In this document: piece by piece, positions 23,494-34,500 of the stretch
How positions within the stretch are numbered: position 1 is the stretch's first letter
How the letters are laid out: every line of letters starts with the position of its first letter
Assembly: GCA_027922465.2 (NCBI GenBank)
Contig: BQMF02000026.1
Span: forward strand, 1,240,001-1,304,000
Length of the DNA stretch: 64,000 nucleotides
Reading direction: 5' to 3'
From: Turritopsis dohrnii
Lineage: Eukaryota; Cnidaria; Hydrozoa; Anthoathecata; Oceaniidae
Position numbers and translations under genes: made by a program
The notes under the pieces: model-generated
Seen by the model: only the letters and a program-made list of their open reading frames with translations
Told to the model about the DNA's origin: nothing
Database searches by the model: none

Positions 23494-23575
23494 ACATTAT
23501 CAGCACTCATATGCAAGTACATTATCAGCACTCATATGCAAGCACATTATCAGCACTCATATGCAAGCACATTAT
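23494..23575 (+). repeat. Tandem repeat, 3 x 25 bp
   Basis: Three consecutive copies of 'acattatcagcactcatatg' plus 'caagc/t', then a partial fourth. Confidence 0.9.
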
Positions 23576-24237
23576 TTTAGAGCCGCTAGCTGGAAACATC
23601 TTTGGCTATGTTCACACTCACCGGTTCCATTACGTCCAAAATAAAGCACGCCTTACAGACTTGCAATCAAAGCATTTTCCCATTTGTTTTGTTAATATTG
23701 AAATCGAGTAAAAAAACAAAAACAAGCAATAACTAAACATTGAACTACAATTCGGGAGAAAATGTGATTACAAATGGGGGAAAAGAATTGCAAATTAGGG
23801 AGATTCGTAAATTAGGGAGATTCGTAAACTCGACGAGCCTGTTACACGAAAAAAATCAATTACTTGTGAGAATTTCTTTAAAACTGTTCTACTAAAACGG
23901 TACTTCAGAGATTTAAAGCCTTTTGTTGTATCAAAAGAAACATCATTACTTTGCACGTTTATTTCAAGTGTTGATGTGAAGTTTCTAATGACTTTGTAGG
24001 GAAAAATTCACGAACAACTCTACTAAGTTGTATACAATTCCCTACAAATCTATAGAAAAATAGTTAACGAAACATGATTTTTCCGAATCCCGCTAATTAG
24101 GGTAGGGATTACAAAACAGTGCAGAGCAATTGAAACATGATCATTCTAATACCACTCGCCTGTGCAGTTGCAAACAAGTTCAACACACTTGTGCATAGAC
24201 TTTTAAAATCTTCGAAAATCCTTTATCTGTCGTTCCA

Positions 24238-25235
24238 GCTATTGGAATGGTGGTTCAGAAACAGCTATTGGATGGTGGTTCAGAAACAGCTATTGGATGG
24301 TGGTTCAGAAACAGCTATTGGATGGTCGTTCAGAAACAGCTATTGGATGGTCGTTCAGAAACAGCTATTGGATGGTCGTTCAGAAACAGCTATTGGATGG
24401 TTGTTCAGAAACAGCTATTGGATGGTTGTTCAGAAACAGCTATTGGATGGTTGTTCAGAAACAGCTATTGGATGGTGGTTCAGAAACAGCTATTGGATGG
24501 TGGTTCAGAAACAGCTATTGGATGGTGGTTCAGAAACAGCTATTGGATGGTGGTTCAGAAACAGCTATTGGATGGTGGTTCAGAAACAGCTATTGGATGG
24601 TTGTTCAGAAACAGCTATTGGATGGTGGTTCAGAAACAGTTATTGGATGGTTGTTCAGAAACAGCTATTGGATGGTTGTTCAGAAACAGCTATTGGGTGG
24701 TTGTTCAGAAACAGCTATTGGATGGTGGTTCAGAAACAGCTATTGGATGGTTGTTCAGAAACAGCTATTGGATGGTTGTTCAGAAACAGCTATTGGATGG
24801 TGGTTCAGAAACAGCTATTGGATGGTGGTTCAGAAACAGCTATTGGATGGTCGTTCAGAAACAGCTATTGAATGGTTGTTCAGAAACAGGTATTGGATGG
24901 TTGTTCAGAAACAGGTATTGGATGGTTGTTCAGAAACAGGTATTGGATGGTTGTTCAGAAACAGCTATTGGATGGTTGTTCAGAAACAGCTATTGGATGG
25001 TGGTTCAGAAACAGCTATTGGATGGTTGTTCAGAAACAGCTATTGGATGGTTGTTCAGAAACAGCTATTGGATGGTCGTTCAGAAACAGCTATTGGATGG
25101 TCGTTCAGAAACAGGTATTGGATGGTTGTTCAGAAACAGCTATTGGATGGTTGTTCAGAAACAGCTATTGGATGGTGGTTCAGAAACAGCTATTGGATGG
25201 TTGTTCAGAAACAGCTATTGGATGGTGGTTCAGAA
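24238..25235 (+). repeat. 25-bp minisatellite, about 40 copies
   Basis: About 40 head-to-tail copies of the unit GGATGGTNGTTCAGAAACAG + CTATT. The N position is G, T or C, and a run of copies near 24890-24950 and 25110 has CAGG in place of CAGC. No unit contains a stop in any plus frame. Because 25 is not a multiple of 3, all three plus frames stay open for most of the array and encode the same 25-residue repeat (including SYWMVVQKQLLDG and SETAIGW). The open frames here are therefore a by-product of the repeat, not good evidence of a gene. Confidence 0.95.
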
Positions 25236-25448
25236 AGCCACATCAACAGAGAGTAGGAACAATTTTTTGAATATATTATAAAATAGCATTCTTATGGAAT
25301 TCACATCAACAATGAGCGTGTGGACTAAGGTGTTTCTTTTGATACAAAAATACAGTGTTGGGTAGAAGGAGTTTAAAAAGGTTTCATAAGTGAATATAGC
25401 CATTCGTTGTTTTCATGAATTTGGATGATTTCTCAATAAAAGAATTAA

Positions 25449-25736
25449 GACCTGATTATGAGACTAGTTGACCCGGGTTGGGTTATAAACCCCCATTAAA
25501 GCAAGCTCACCGTTCATAAGAAAGTCTACTGAAACGTTAATTACATGAGAAAGGTTGACCCTGATCAACTCGCTGTGCCAAGTCAACCGCTTTCACAACC
25601 CAGGCCAAAAATCCGGGTTGACCCACATTGAGGGTTTCTCGCCTCTTTTTGTTCATGTAAACGCGGGTTATATGAAATGAGTCAACTCAGGTTTCAACCT
25701 AACCTGGGCAAACCCACCTCATATAATCAGGCTCTA
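25449..25736. mobile_element. Foldback MITE
   Basis: The left end GACCTGATTATGAGACTAG followed by TTGACCCGGGTTGGGTT is mirrored at the right end (reverse complement GAGCCTGATTATATGAGG followed by TGGGTTTGCCCAGGTTAGG). The interior contains further GGGTTGACC/GGTCAACC-like words. No open frame; the target duplication is unclear. Confidence 0.55.
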
Positions 25737-26657
25737 GGAGGCTGTTTGTATTGGGATATACTAAAAAGCCACCCAGCCATCCTATTGTTTTTACTTATTT
25801 TCACTGAAAAACAGCAAGTAAAGTATAAAGGACCTAAAGTATAAATAGCGAAACAAGCTCGAAATAAGGAGGAAACAAGATTTTAAATACTTAACTGCAT
25901 CACGACATTCAGTCAAAACATTCTTGAAGAAAAAGAACAAGTAAAATGACATCTTCCGTTCCGTTTGACGGAAAAGATGCTGTTGGACACGTTGCTGGGC
26001 ACGTCGCTCGAGATGAACTAATAGCTTAAAAGAAGTCTTCGGGCTTCATATAGAAACGACAGGATGCATAAAAGCCACCTGTTTCTTCTTACATGCATGA
26101 ATATGAAAAAAAAAACGCTATTTACAAAACATTAACATTTGTTCGTATATGTCTTCATTGCAGAATGGATGCAAGACTTTCTTGGTGAAAATAGCACTTC
26201 CTTTAGTAGCACTTCCTTCAGTAAAGCTTCTTCAGTAGCACTACCTTTTTTAATTCTCTCAAGTTTCGTAATTGAATAAATTCTTTCTTGCGGTTGTCAC
26301 GTCAATGCGTACCTAGAATTTATGCAATGATGAAAAGAGATGAAGTTGCAATGAGCAGAGATGAAGTTGCAGGCACTACGCCAAAAGTGGCAACTTACAT
26401 GTTGACGGTAAAAAGATGATTCGGAAAGCCGTGTTGTGGTTGCCGCAAACGTATTTTAACACGAGCAGTTTTAAAAATTCCTTGGAAATCATTATGAGAC
26501 CTAAAAAGATAATAACAAATAATCCAACGGCCATATAAAAAAAAATGAAAAAAAAAATTTCAGATTTACTGCTATGCTTATTTTAGTATTCATGAAATAA
26601 TAACAATCTTCAGATGGGAGGAAAAGTACGATCAAATCATACTTCAGCCTAAGTACG
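25737..26657. other. No supported gene
   Basis: I searched here for the missing last exon of the downstream methyltransferase gene and did not find it. Contains short direct repeats ('gtagcacttcctt', 'gatgaagttgca'). Confidence 0.3.
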
Positions 26658-26850
26658 TTTTCGTATGTTTATATACAGGAATGATAATGCACTCATTTCG
26701 TATGTTTATATACAGGAATGATGATGCACCCATTTCGTATGTTTATATACAGGAATGATGATGCACTCATTTCGTATACATTTATATACAGCAATGATGA
26801 TGCACCCATTTCGTATGTTTATATACAGGAATGATGATGCACCCATTTCG
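26658..26850 (+). repeat. 37-bp minisatellite, five copies
   Basis: Five copies of TTCGTATGTTTATATACAGG + AATGATGATGCACCCAT, the fourth with a small insertion (cgtatacattta). Confidence 0.9.
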
Positions 26851-27073
26851 CGGAATTACTGAATAGAATAAAAAGTTTGGTCCCACACCAAGTGAATAAA
26901 AAAAACATGGGTAGCATGAATTATCATTTCTTCGAAAAAAGTTTTTTTAAAGCCAACTTTTACATCTGCGTTGTTCTTGCAGACATTTTAAAGAAGCTTT
27001 TAACCAACCAGCTGACTAAAAACTTTTATTGTGTTGTCTTGGTGTGCTTTGATAATAGCTTACAACCACTCAC

Positions 27074-30000
27074 CTGGTTACACTGCTATCCTCGCGGTCT
27101 AACACAGGTTTCATGGATGCAACATTGTCTTTGATGACAACACAACCACCAGGACGCAAAGCCTTTTTACACCTCTGCAGGAAGTCGACAAAGTCATCTA
27201 AACAAAAGACGTCTCAATAGATTAAACTTCTCACACTTGTAATACATAAGCGATACATTTAGTCATTCGTCTAGCTGTTCAGCAGGGAGGTTTTCCTTAA
27301 AACATCTTCCATATGGTTGTGTACCCACCATCCGTCAGATATCCAATCACCCACTGAATCCAAATCAAGTCATAAAAACTTTCTCTTGGATGAAAGTCCT
27401 GAAACAAAAATGTCATTGTATCATCGCATCAATTCCTTCCAATCACATCAAAAAACAAAGTTTAGTCATACTTGTAAACCTTGGTTGTATATTTGTCCAA
27501 CTTTAGCGCTTAACTTTTCATCATCCTGAAAGACCAATTAAATACATTTCATGGCTGTTACAAACACCTCTAAGATGATAAATCGTACCAGGTATTTATG
27601 TATGTTATTCGTGAATGCTTCACACGGTTCAACGATATCAACTGTATCATAATGTCTCATCAAGAAATGCTTCGATACACGACCGATACCAGCACCACAG
27701 TCTAGAAAATGTTGTTTAGTTTTTCTATAAGCATTTAGATTTGAGAACGCTTATATACAATATCTGAAAGAAACTCAATAATGAAAAGAGAGAACTAAAT
27801 TGTGACAAAAAATGTGAGCGATACCTACCGACTGCTTGATGACTATCGGACTGAAGTATACCGGCTGCCTAGGAAACAACAAACATTTGTTATCAAAGGA
27901 CATGTTCTCTTGGACTAAATTCTCTCCATGTCTCTTTAGTACACTCAATATTGAATTGATACATCCGGTAAAAATTCCCAAATTTTAAGCTACTTGTTTG
28001 AAATCTATTTAGGAATAATTAACTGGGTTTAATCTTTACCTTGCAAAAGAAGCAATTTTTTTTTTTTTTTTTGTTATGTTATGTACAACATGTTGTGTTG
28101 TTTGTTAAAAGGTTTGTCAGCAAATAGAATTAAAATCAAGCTCAAACTATGATTTATTAACAGCAATTAGCAATACACTCAAAATAACCGAATATTTTGA
28201 ATAATTAATACACCTTCATTCAAATCTTCATCAAATTTATATCTCTTATTCAAATAAAAAGTTCAATCATTGCCACATAAATGCTAGACTGAAAGAAAAA
28301 CGAAAAAAAAGTTGAATATTGTATTAAGGTTGGAGTAGAAAATAAATTTACACGCCACTCAGCAAGTTTGTTTGAAATCTTCCACTTGATAAAATGTGTG
28401 GCATAAATTTGTGCGGCCAACTGACAATCACTTTCTTTTCTACACTGTATCTGATGGCTGCAACCTTTTTTGGTGGTTGTGTGTTCTTTGGTAACATCAA
28501 ATTAGCTTTAGCTGTGTATATTGTAATCATAAATATCGCAACACTGCTTGTTTTTATTACGGATAAATACCTTGCAAAGCAAAACAACCAACATAGTCAA
28601 CCTATCCCTCTGTTCACAGACTATGATGCGTACGAATTACCTGGGAATGACGAGTTCAGCACAAATATCATCATAGAATTCACCAGAAGGAAAACGAGAA
28701 TAGCTGAACTGGTTTTGTTTCACTTGATCGTGTCAGGGGGTGTGTTCGGTGCATGGATTGGAATGGTTTCATGCTGGCATAAGATTCAAAAGTGCAAGTT
28801 CATAGTGATGGTTGGCCTTCTAACTTTTTTTAACATATGTTGGCCATTAGTCTGGCTTATACTAAGCCCTACAATCTTGAACTTCTGCATCAATTAGAAA
28901 GATTTTGGCGATATGATGGATAATTCAGTGTCTACCCATTCAACAATATTTATAAAGAGAACAAACCTTTTCCTTTCCAAATAACTTCAAAAACACATAT
29001 TTTACGATTATTTGGAAAACAAGCATAACGGAATGAACGTTCATCAATTAGATCTGCGCAAAACAAAACGTATAATTCGTGAAATCAATTGATCAAATTG
29101 GTCAGAAAGAAGTGTTGGAGATGGCGAATTGTACCACATGTTTTGTTGATGGACACCTTTATGAGAAGCTTTGATCTTCAAGACAATGACTTATCATATG
29201 GTGGAGCAAAAAGTGTGTCAGCAGTTTTCTTATGAGATAATCTCCATGAGAGAACCAATCATTTTTTTAATTTGTTTGACCGCTTTGTTAACAATAAACA
29301 GCTGCTCGTTCCCAGACCATTTCCCAATTGTTCTATTTCTACTGACATCAGCATAGTGCAACCCTCAGCTCTCCATATAATGGTTCAATATCTTTAAGTT
29401 TTAGCGTACTAAATACTAACAACAAAGAAACTGATAATGAATAAATTAAAAAAGGTTTATCTGGTTAATCCATAAGATAACAACAGTATTTTTCCAAGAA
29501 ACTAACTCATTCATTCATTCAGTATATCACTAGACAAAATACAGAGTAAATGATTAAAGTTTTTACCAAAATAGAGTAAAAAAGATGAGAACTTACCTTC
29601 AATTGATTAAGGAAATCTGTTGAACCCTTTGCATCAATATCCGAAATGTGCTCGTAGCCCTGTAACATCCCATTCACTGAAGGGTCGACTTTCTAAAGGT
29701 CAATGTCACCTAAAGTTCATAAAGTGATTACATTTGATTAAGTACATTAGTATTTGAGAATATGTTTTTAACAATGACATGAGTAAGTATTGTTTTATAA
29801 GGAAGGTTAAAAATACATCACATAGAGTGCATGTGCAGTTAGTAGAATTGAAACGAAAATGAAATTCATTTGTTTATTTGTTACCCACTTTCCTAATACA
29901 CTTGCGTAAGAGCTAATGAATGAATAAACTGACACAGCTGTACTGAAGAGAGATGGGGTAGCAGTCTTGAAACTTTTGTGTAGAAATGATTTGCATTACT

Positions 30001-30282
30001 GATATTTCTTTAATTTTAATTTAATCATACATGCCCTACACTTGCAAACAATTTGGAAAACTTAGACATGCTCATTTTTCGCATGGAATTTTTTACTTTT
30101 AAAACTTAAACCATACAGAAATCATAACCCTTTACTGTACATTTTCATTGATTTCCTAATGAAGCTTGGTATAAACAGGTTTATTCAGCTATACAGTTAT
30201 CCAACAGGTTCCATGCCCATTAGCTGAAAAACTTAATGAATTTAATTCAGATTCAAAATTTTACTTCAATCTCTTCCCATGC
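27074..30282 (-). CDS. NTMT1: Protein N-terminal methyltransferase (NTMT1-type), multi-exon, partial
   Basis: Minus-strand exons in phase: 30282-30265 (18-nt microexon, A-W-E-E-I-E), 29692-29597 (VDPSVNGMLQGYEHISDID), 27868-27829, 27701-27589 (V-D-C-G-A-G-I-G-R, the AdoMet-binding motif I, spanning the exon junction), 27525-27472, 27398-27329 (FYDLIWIQWVIGYLTD) and 27197-27074 (LRPGGCVVIKDNVA...REDSSVTR). These are the hallmark blocks of NTMT1/METTL11A, which uses AdoMet to methylate the alpha-amino group of proteins starting X-Pro-Lys after Met removal. Human NTMT1 is about 220 residues; about 150 are recovered here. The first exon (start codon) and last exon (about 35 residues) were not located. 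Intron 2, counted from the microexon (27869-29596), contains the DUF1294 gene on the opposite strand. The microexon is the least certain piece. Confidence 0.88.
28394..28897 (+). CDS. DUF1294 family membrane protein, intronless, nested
   Basis: A single uninterrupted ORF of 167 residues from ATG 28394 to TAG. Two membrane segments lie near residues 8-28 and 33-53, followed by D-K-Y-L-A-K-Q-N, a loop of about 35 residues, then R-R-K-T-R-I-A-E-L-V-L-F, a glycine-bearing segment (LIVSGGVFGAWIGM), H-K-I-Q-K-C-K-F, and a last membrane segment. 'DK..A', 'R(I/V).E..L', 'GG..G...GM', 'HK..K..F' in that order is the signature of DUF1294, a family known mainly from bacteria, often fused to cold-shock domains; its function is unknown. 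It lies within an intron of the minus-strand NTMT1-type gene. Lack of introns in an intron-rich neighbourhood fits retroposition or bacterial transfer; both are inference. Confidence 0.75.
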   Translation: MCGINLCGQLTITFFSTLYLMAATFFGGCVFFGNIKLALAVYIVIINIATLLVFITDKYLAKQNNQHSQPIPLFTDYDAYELPGNDEFSTNIIIEFTRRKTRIAELVLFHLIVSGGVFGAWIGMVSCWHKIQKCKFIVMVGLLTFFNICWPLVWLILSPTILNFCIN

Positions 30283-30459
30283 CTAGCCAAAGCAAAGCTT
30301 CTTCAATCTTACTACAATAACCAGGGATGGTTAAGCCAGGGTTTTTCAAACCTAGTGGTTTTTTTAAATTTCGTGTGTGCGTTTAGATGAAACCAATCCA
30401 TCCCATGCATGTCAGCAAAGAAACCATTTTAGATTTTTTAAAGAAGTTATACATATCCA

Positions 30460-31573
30460 CAGGCCCGTAGCAACCGGGGGGGCAGCAGGGGCAGTTGCCC
30501 CCCCAATAATCTTTCAAAAATAATTTTTTTTATTGCTGTTTTTTTTTATTATCGAACGTGTCTGATCGATCACCGAAAGATTAGTTTTCCAGGTTGTATA
30601 CGGTTAAAAAGTTAGCGAGATTCTCTCATTGTTAAGCAGTCGTATTGAATTTGCACCTGATCTCTAGAGATTCTATTCAAATTCGTTTCAATACTTATTT
30701 TTTCCTTACAGTCTCTTTTTTAAAGTACATACAGGAAGTGTTCTTTAAAGCATTAAAAGGGGAACAGTTCTCGACAGAGCTTAATGCTGTCCATGAAGTC
30801 TTCGGGGACGACTTCAAAAAGGATGACTTAGCCTCCCAACTTATCAATCTTCAATGTTACGCAAAAGAGCCAGTCGTTAATGCTCGTGAATTGGTGTCGT
30901 TTCTTCAAAATCTCAGTCTCGCTCAAAAACGCCACTTGCCTCAGGTTGTAATTTTAGCCAAGCTACTGTTGGTGATGCCCGCAACAAATGCCGTAAGTGA
31001 GCGTTCATTTTCTGCCCTAAGACGGGTAAAAACCTACCTTCGTGCAACAACAACAAACAAACGATTGAATCATATCATGTTGATGCATATTCATAAAGAA
31101 AGGACTGATAAGATTGATTTGATCAAGGTGGCTAATGAGTTTGTTGAATGGAAAGATAACCGACGCCAAATTTTTGGAACATTTTCCCCTTCTGACATTT
31201 CACGAAGAGTAGCCTGTCAGAGTAAATCTACTCAAACTTGAAAACATTCATTTTATGTACATTATTTCTCTCATTTTATCTCATTTTTATCTATACATTT
31301 TTCTTAAATATAAACTCTTAAAACTATTTAAACTTTTTCAATCTGTTGTTGGAAAATAGTTCAAAAATAGTCTTTTTATCTAAAATTTTGAGAAAATTCG
31401 CCAGCTAACGGGGGCTTCGCCCCCTGTACCCCCACCAGGGCTCTGCCCTGGACCCGTTGGGGGGCGCTAAGCGCCCCCCAAGCCCCCAGCTTAAAACAAA
31501 AACGCCTTACGGCGTTTTTGTTCGCCTTCAGATTTTATGCCCCCTCAATAATAAATTGCTTCCTACGGGCCTG
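30460..31573 (+). mobile_element. hAT element remnant, 1.1 kb
   Basis: Ends CAGGCCCGTAG...CTACGGGCCTG, with the direct repeat ATCCA on both flanks (30455-30459 and 31574-31578). The right arm contains a chain of perfect small hairpins (GGGGCTTCGCCCC, AGGGCTCTGCCCT, GGGCGCTAAGCGCCC, AACGCCTTACGGCGTT) between 31409 and 31520. It encodes only the C-terminal part of a hAT transposase, so it is an internally deleted copy. Confidence 0.8.
30645..31241 (+). pseudogene. hAT transposase C-terminal dimerisation domain
   Basis: 198 codons ending in TGA. L-L-V-M-P-A-T-N-A-V-S-E-R-S-F-S-A-L-R-R-V-K and then LNHIMLMHIHKERTD is the hAT C-terminal dimerisation motif (hAT_Tnp, ZMYM/'52 kDa repressor'-like group). 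The BED finger and the catalytic DDE half are missing, so this is not a working transposase, though the remaining frame is intact. Confidence 0.85.
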
Positions 31574-34500
31574 ATCCAAAACTGAAAAAACTGAAAATTT
31601 GTTGTAGAAACTTACAACTATCTTCAATAATGATTCTGCTATACTGTGATCATTCAAAAGATGTTTTGTAAACAGAGGTATGCATTCATTTTAAGCCTAA
31701 TTCCCACTGACAAAAATAAGTTCAACGCTTATTTTCTTCTAAATTCCGCACTTATTGGCTCCCAAAAAGTTAGTCGTTTTCTGTTCCCATTGCAAAGAAA
31801 GTATAATGAAAAGACACGCAAAAAAAATCAGTAACCAGGTGAACATGGGTGAAGAGCAGACAGCTTTTTGCATCTTTGTATGTGATTTTGCAAAGACGAC
31901 GAGAAAGGAGATTGAAGCGTAATTCAAAGCGTTTTAAATACGGTCTTTTTCCTAATGACCAGCATCAGCCTTGTCATAAATACAAGATTGGCAGGAGTTC
32001 ATCGTCGCGAATACTGTAGTTTTTTGGCATTGTAGCTAAATTTTATGCAATTCGAAAACAACGCACACAATGCACTGAAAATGTTAAAATAGTTACTTTT
32101 GAAGTTGAAAATACAGAATTACAGAAATACTAAAATAAAACTAAAATTTTCAGAAACTAAAGACTCTTTTATCTTGCTATGCAGTGCTTCTTTGATGTTA
32201 GATTTCTGATGACAAGATCACTAAAAATAGTTTCAAAATTTTTTACATTCGTGAGAAGCGACGAACTTATAAAAATACGTTCTTTGCCGAATAAGCAACA
32301 AAGTTATTCTGTTCCCACTGAATGAATAAGTTCTAAAAAATAAGTGACAAACGTATTTTACTTCACTGGGAACTAAGCTTTAGGGAGCAAATGTCTGAGA
32401 TTCTTTAAGCACTTTTAAATACAAAAGATTTTGATTTGTTTCATGTTTGGACTGTAATGCTTTTTGGATTCATGCAACTCAGCTCAGTTCCTCAGCTTTA
32501 TCATCAAAAATGCATGTTTGATGTTTCTGTAACTAAGTTACACTGCCAATGTCCCTAATTAAGAGCAAAATTGAAACATGTAACACAATACACAATTTGT
32601 CTTATATTATGTGTGCTGATTTTGGTAAAATTTATTTTTACTTTTAATGATCAACATTATTCAAACATTCAAAATCATTCAAATTCAAATTTCATTTTTC
32701 ATACTATTCTCGTTCATCATCACTTAATTCAATTGGGAAATGAGCTAAACAAACAAACAGCTTCTCACAACACTATCCACAACATTTCACCCTGACCATA
32801 CTCCATAAAATTCAAACATTCACTGATAACAAAACTGAATTATTTCTATATCCATATGATACTCTTACTGTCAGATGCCTTCATTATGCCATTTTTTGAC
32901 ATGAAGAAAGTTGTGGTTTAAAAGCACATCCAATTTTGATGCAAAGAGTTCTACTACCTAACCAAGGTGGCTCACAGACCAGCATCAAATTTGACTTTTG
33001 CTTAAACTTTCAACCTGGCTTAGTTTCTGTTCACAGTCATTCTATTCACTGTTTTGATCCAAGAACTGGCACTTTTTCAGATTTTTAGAAGGTGGAAGAA
33101 GGTCAAAAACATTTTTGCATAAAGTTTTGATATGACACATAAGAAATCCAAAAATAGCATTAAATCGCCTGAAAATGCAGAAAAAGAACTTATTTCTTCT
33201 TTATGGCTGGTTACACATTGAAGGTGAAATAAAATCTCACATTAATGTGATTTAACTTCTGTCAAAGTAAAATTCCCAAACAATATGTATCCACAAATAT
33301 TTTCATACTGGCATGAAATTAATACAGAAGTAGTATTTCTGTAAAACATACTGAACATACATAACTGAACATTTTTATACTGACAAAAGAAGTAGTTACT
33401 ATGGCACACATAATAATGTCTTAAACAACTCATTAAAAAGAAAATATCGAAATGTAAGATTAAATAAGCTTTCTTATTTGTTTGGTCATCATCTCTATTT
33501 TCCTTTTGATATTCACGTTTACTTCTTGATGACATATGTTACCTTGACCATTTGGTAAAAAAACTTAATTATTTAGGAAATCTGGGATATTAATGAAAAT
33601 TTCAAGGGCAATGAAAATCCTATGTCCTCCTTCCATCAAAACAGTGCAAAATGTCAAGGCAGGTTCATCTGACACATTGCATTAACTAAAAGAACACGTA
33701 ATGTAAGTTTAAAGAATTAGATTTTGAGACCAAGCTTGTTAAGCTATATCAAGAAGAAATACTATGATGTTTGGTTGATTTCAAATTATTGAATCTGGAT
33801 CTGAAAGTGGAAAAATTGTATGCATAATTGGGATATATTAAAAAAAGATATGGGAAGGCTCTCGTTGATTGCGAATACTTATATACTATAAAAAGTGTCA
33901 ATGATATTTCAAGCAAATCAGCAACTATCAAGTCCACTGTATGAACAATAATTAACCAAACCCCATTTGTTGATAACAGCAGAAAAAACATGGAAAGAAA
34001 TCTTTTGGTGAGTCAGCCTGGTTAAGGATGAGCAAAAGATGTAGCAAAAGATGGTCAAAACAACTTCATTCAAAAATAAGGAAGCATTCAAAAATATTTC
34101 ACAACAGTAATAACATAGATGACAAAGACAAGAACTAAACTTCATAAGAATATTTGAAGTTTCGTTCAACTTTCTATGCAGGAAAGAGAAGATAACGACT
34201 TAAAGTATCATGTATGATGTGAGAAGATCAAATTTTAATTATCCCTAAAGTGGAAATACCTTCCAGGCAAATTGATTTGCCTTCGTGATGCTGTGCTGGC
34301 AGTAGTGCTGTCACCTTGTTAAGAACTTATTAAAAGTATTTGTTTGAAAATTGTTTTTTTAAAGAACTGTGTCTCTATACATAGTATATTTTTTTACTCT
34401 TAACTCTGGTAGTGGAGTGTGACATGTCAAAAAACATCAAAATGTGACCTACATGAATAACCATAATTATTTATTTCCTGCTGTTAAATAGAAATTAAGC

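Noticed and set aside
24137..25281. Four overlapping plus-strand open frames of 132-344 codons as real proteins
   Set aside because: They are the same 25-bp minisatellite read in different frames; absence of stops follows from the unit sequence.
26877..27134. 85-codon plus ORF
   Set aside because: Its right part is the antisense of an NTMT1-type exon; the left part has no coding character.
29171..29356. 61-codon hydrophobic plus ORF
   Set aside because: No family, no start context, lies between NTMT1-type exons; likely chance.
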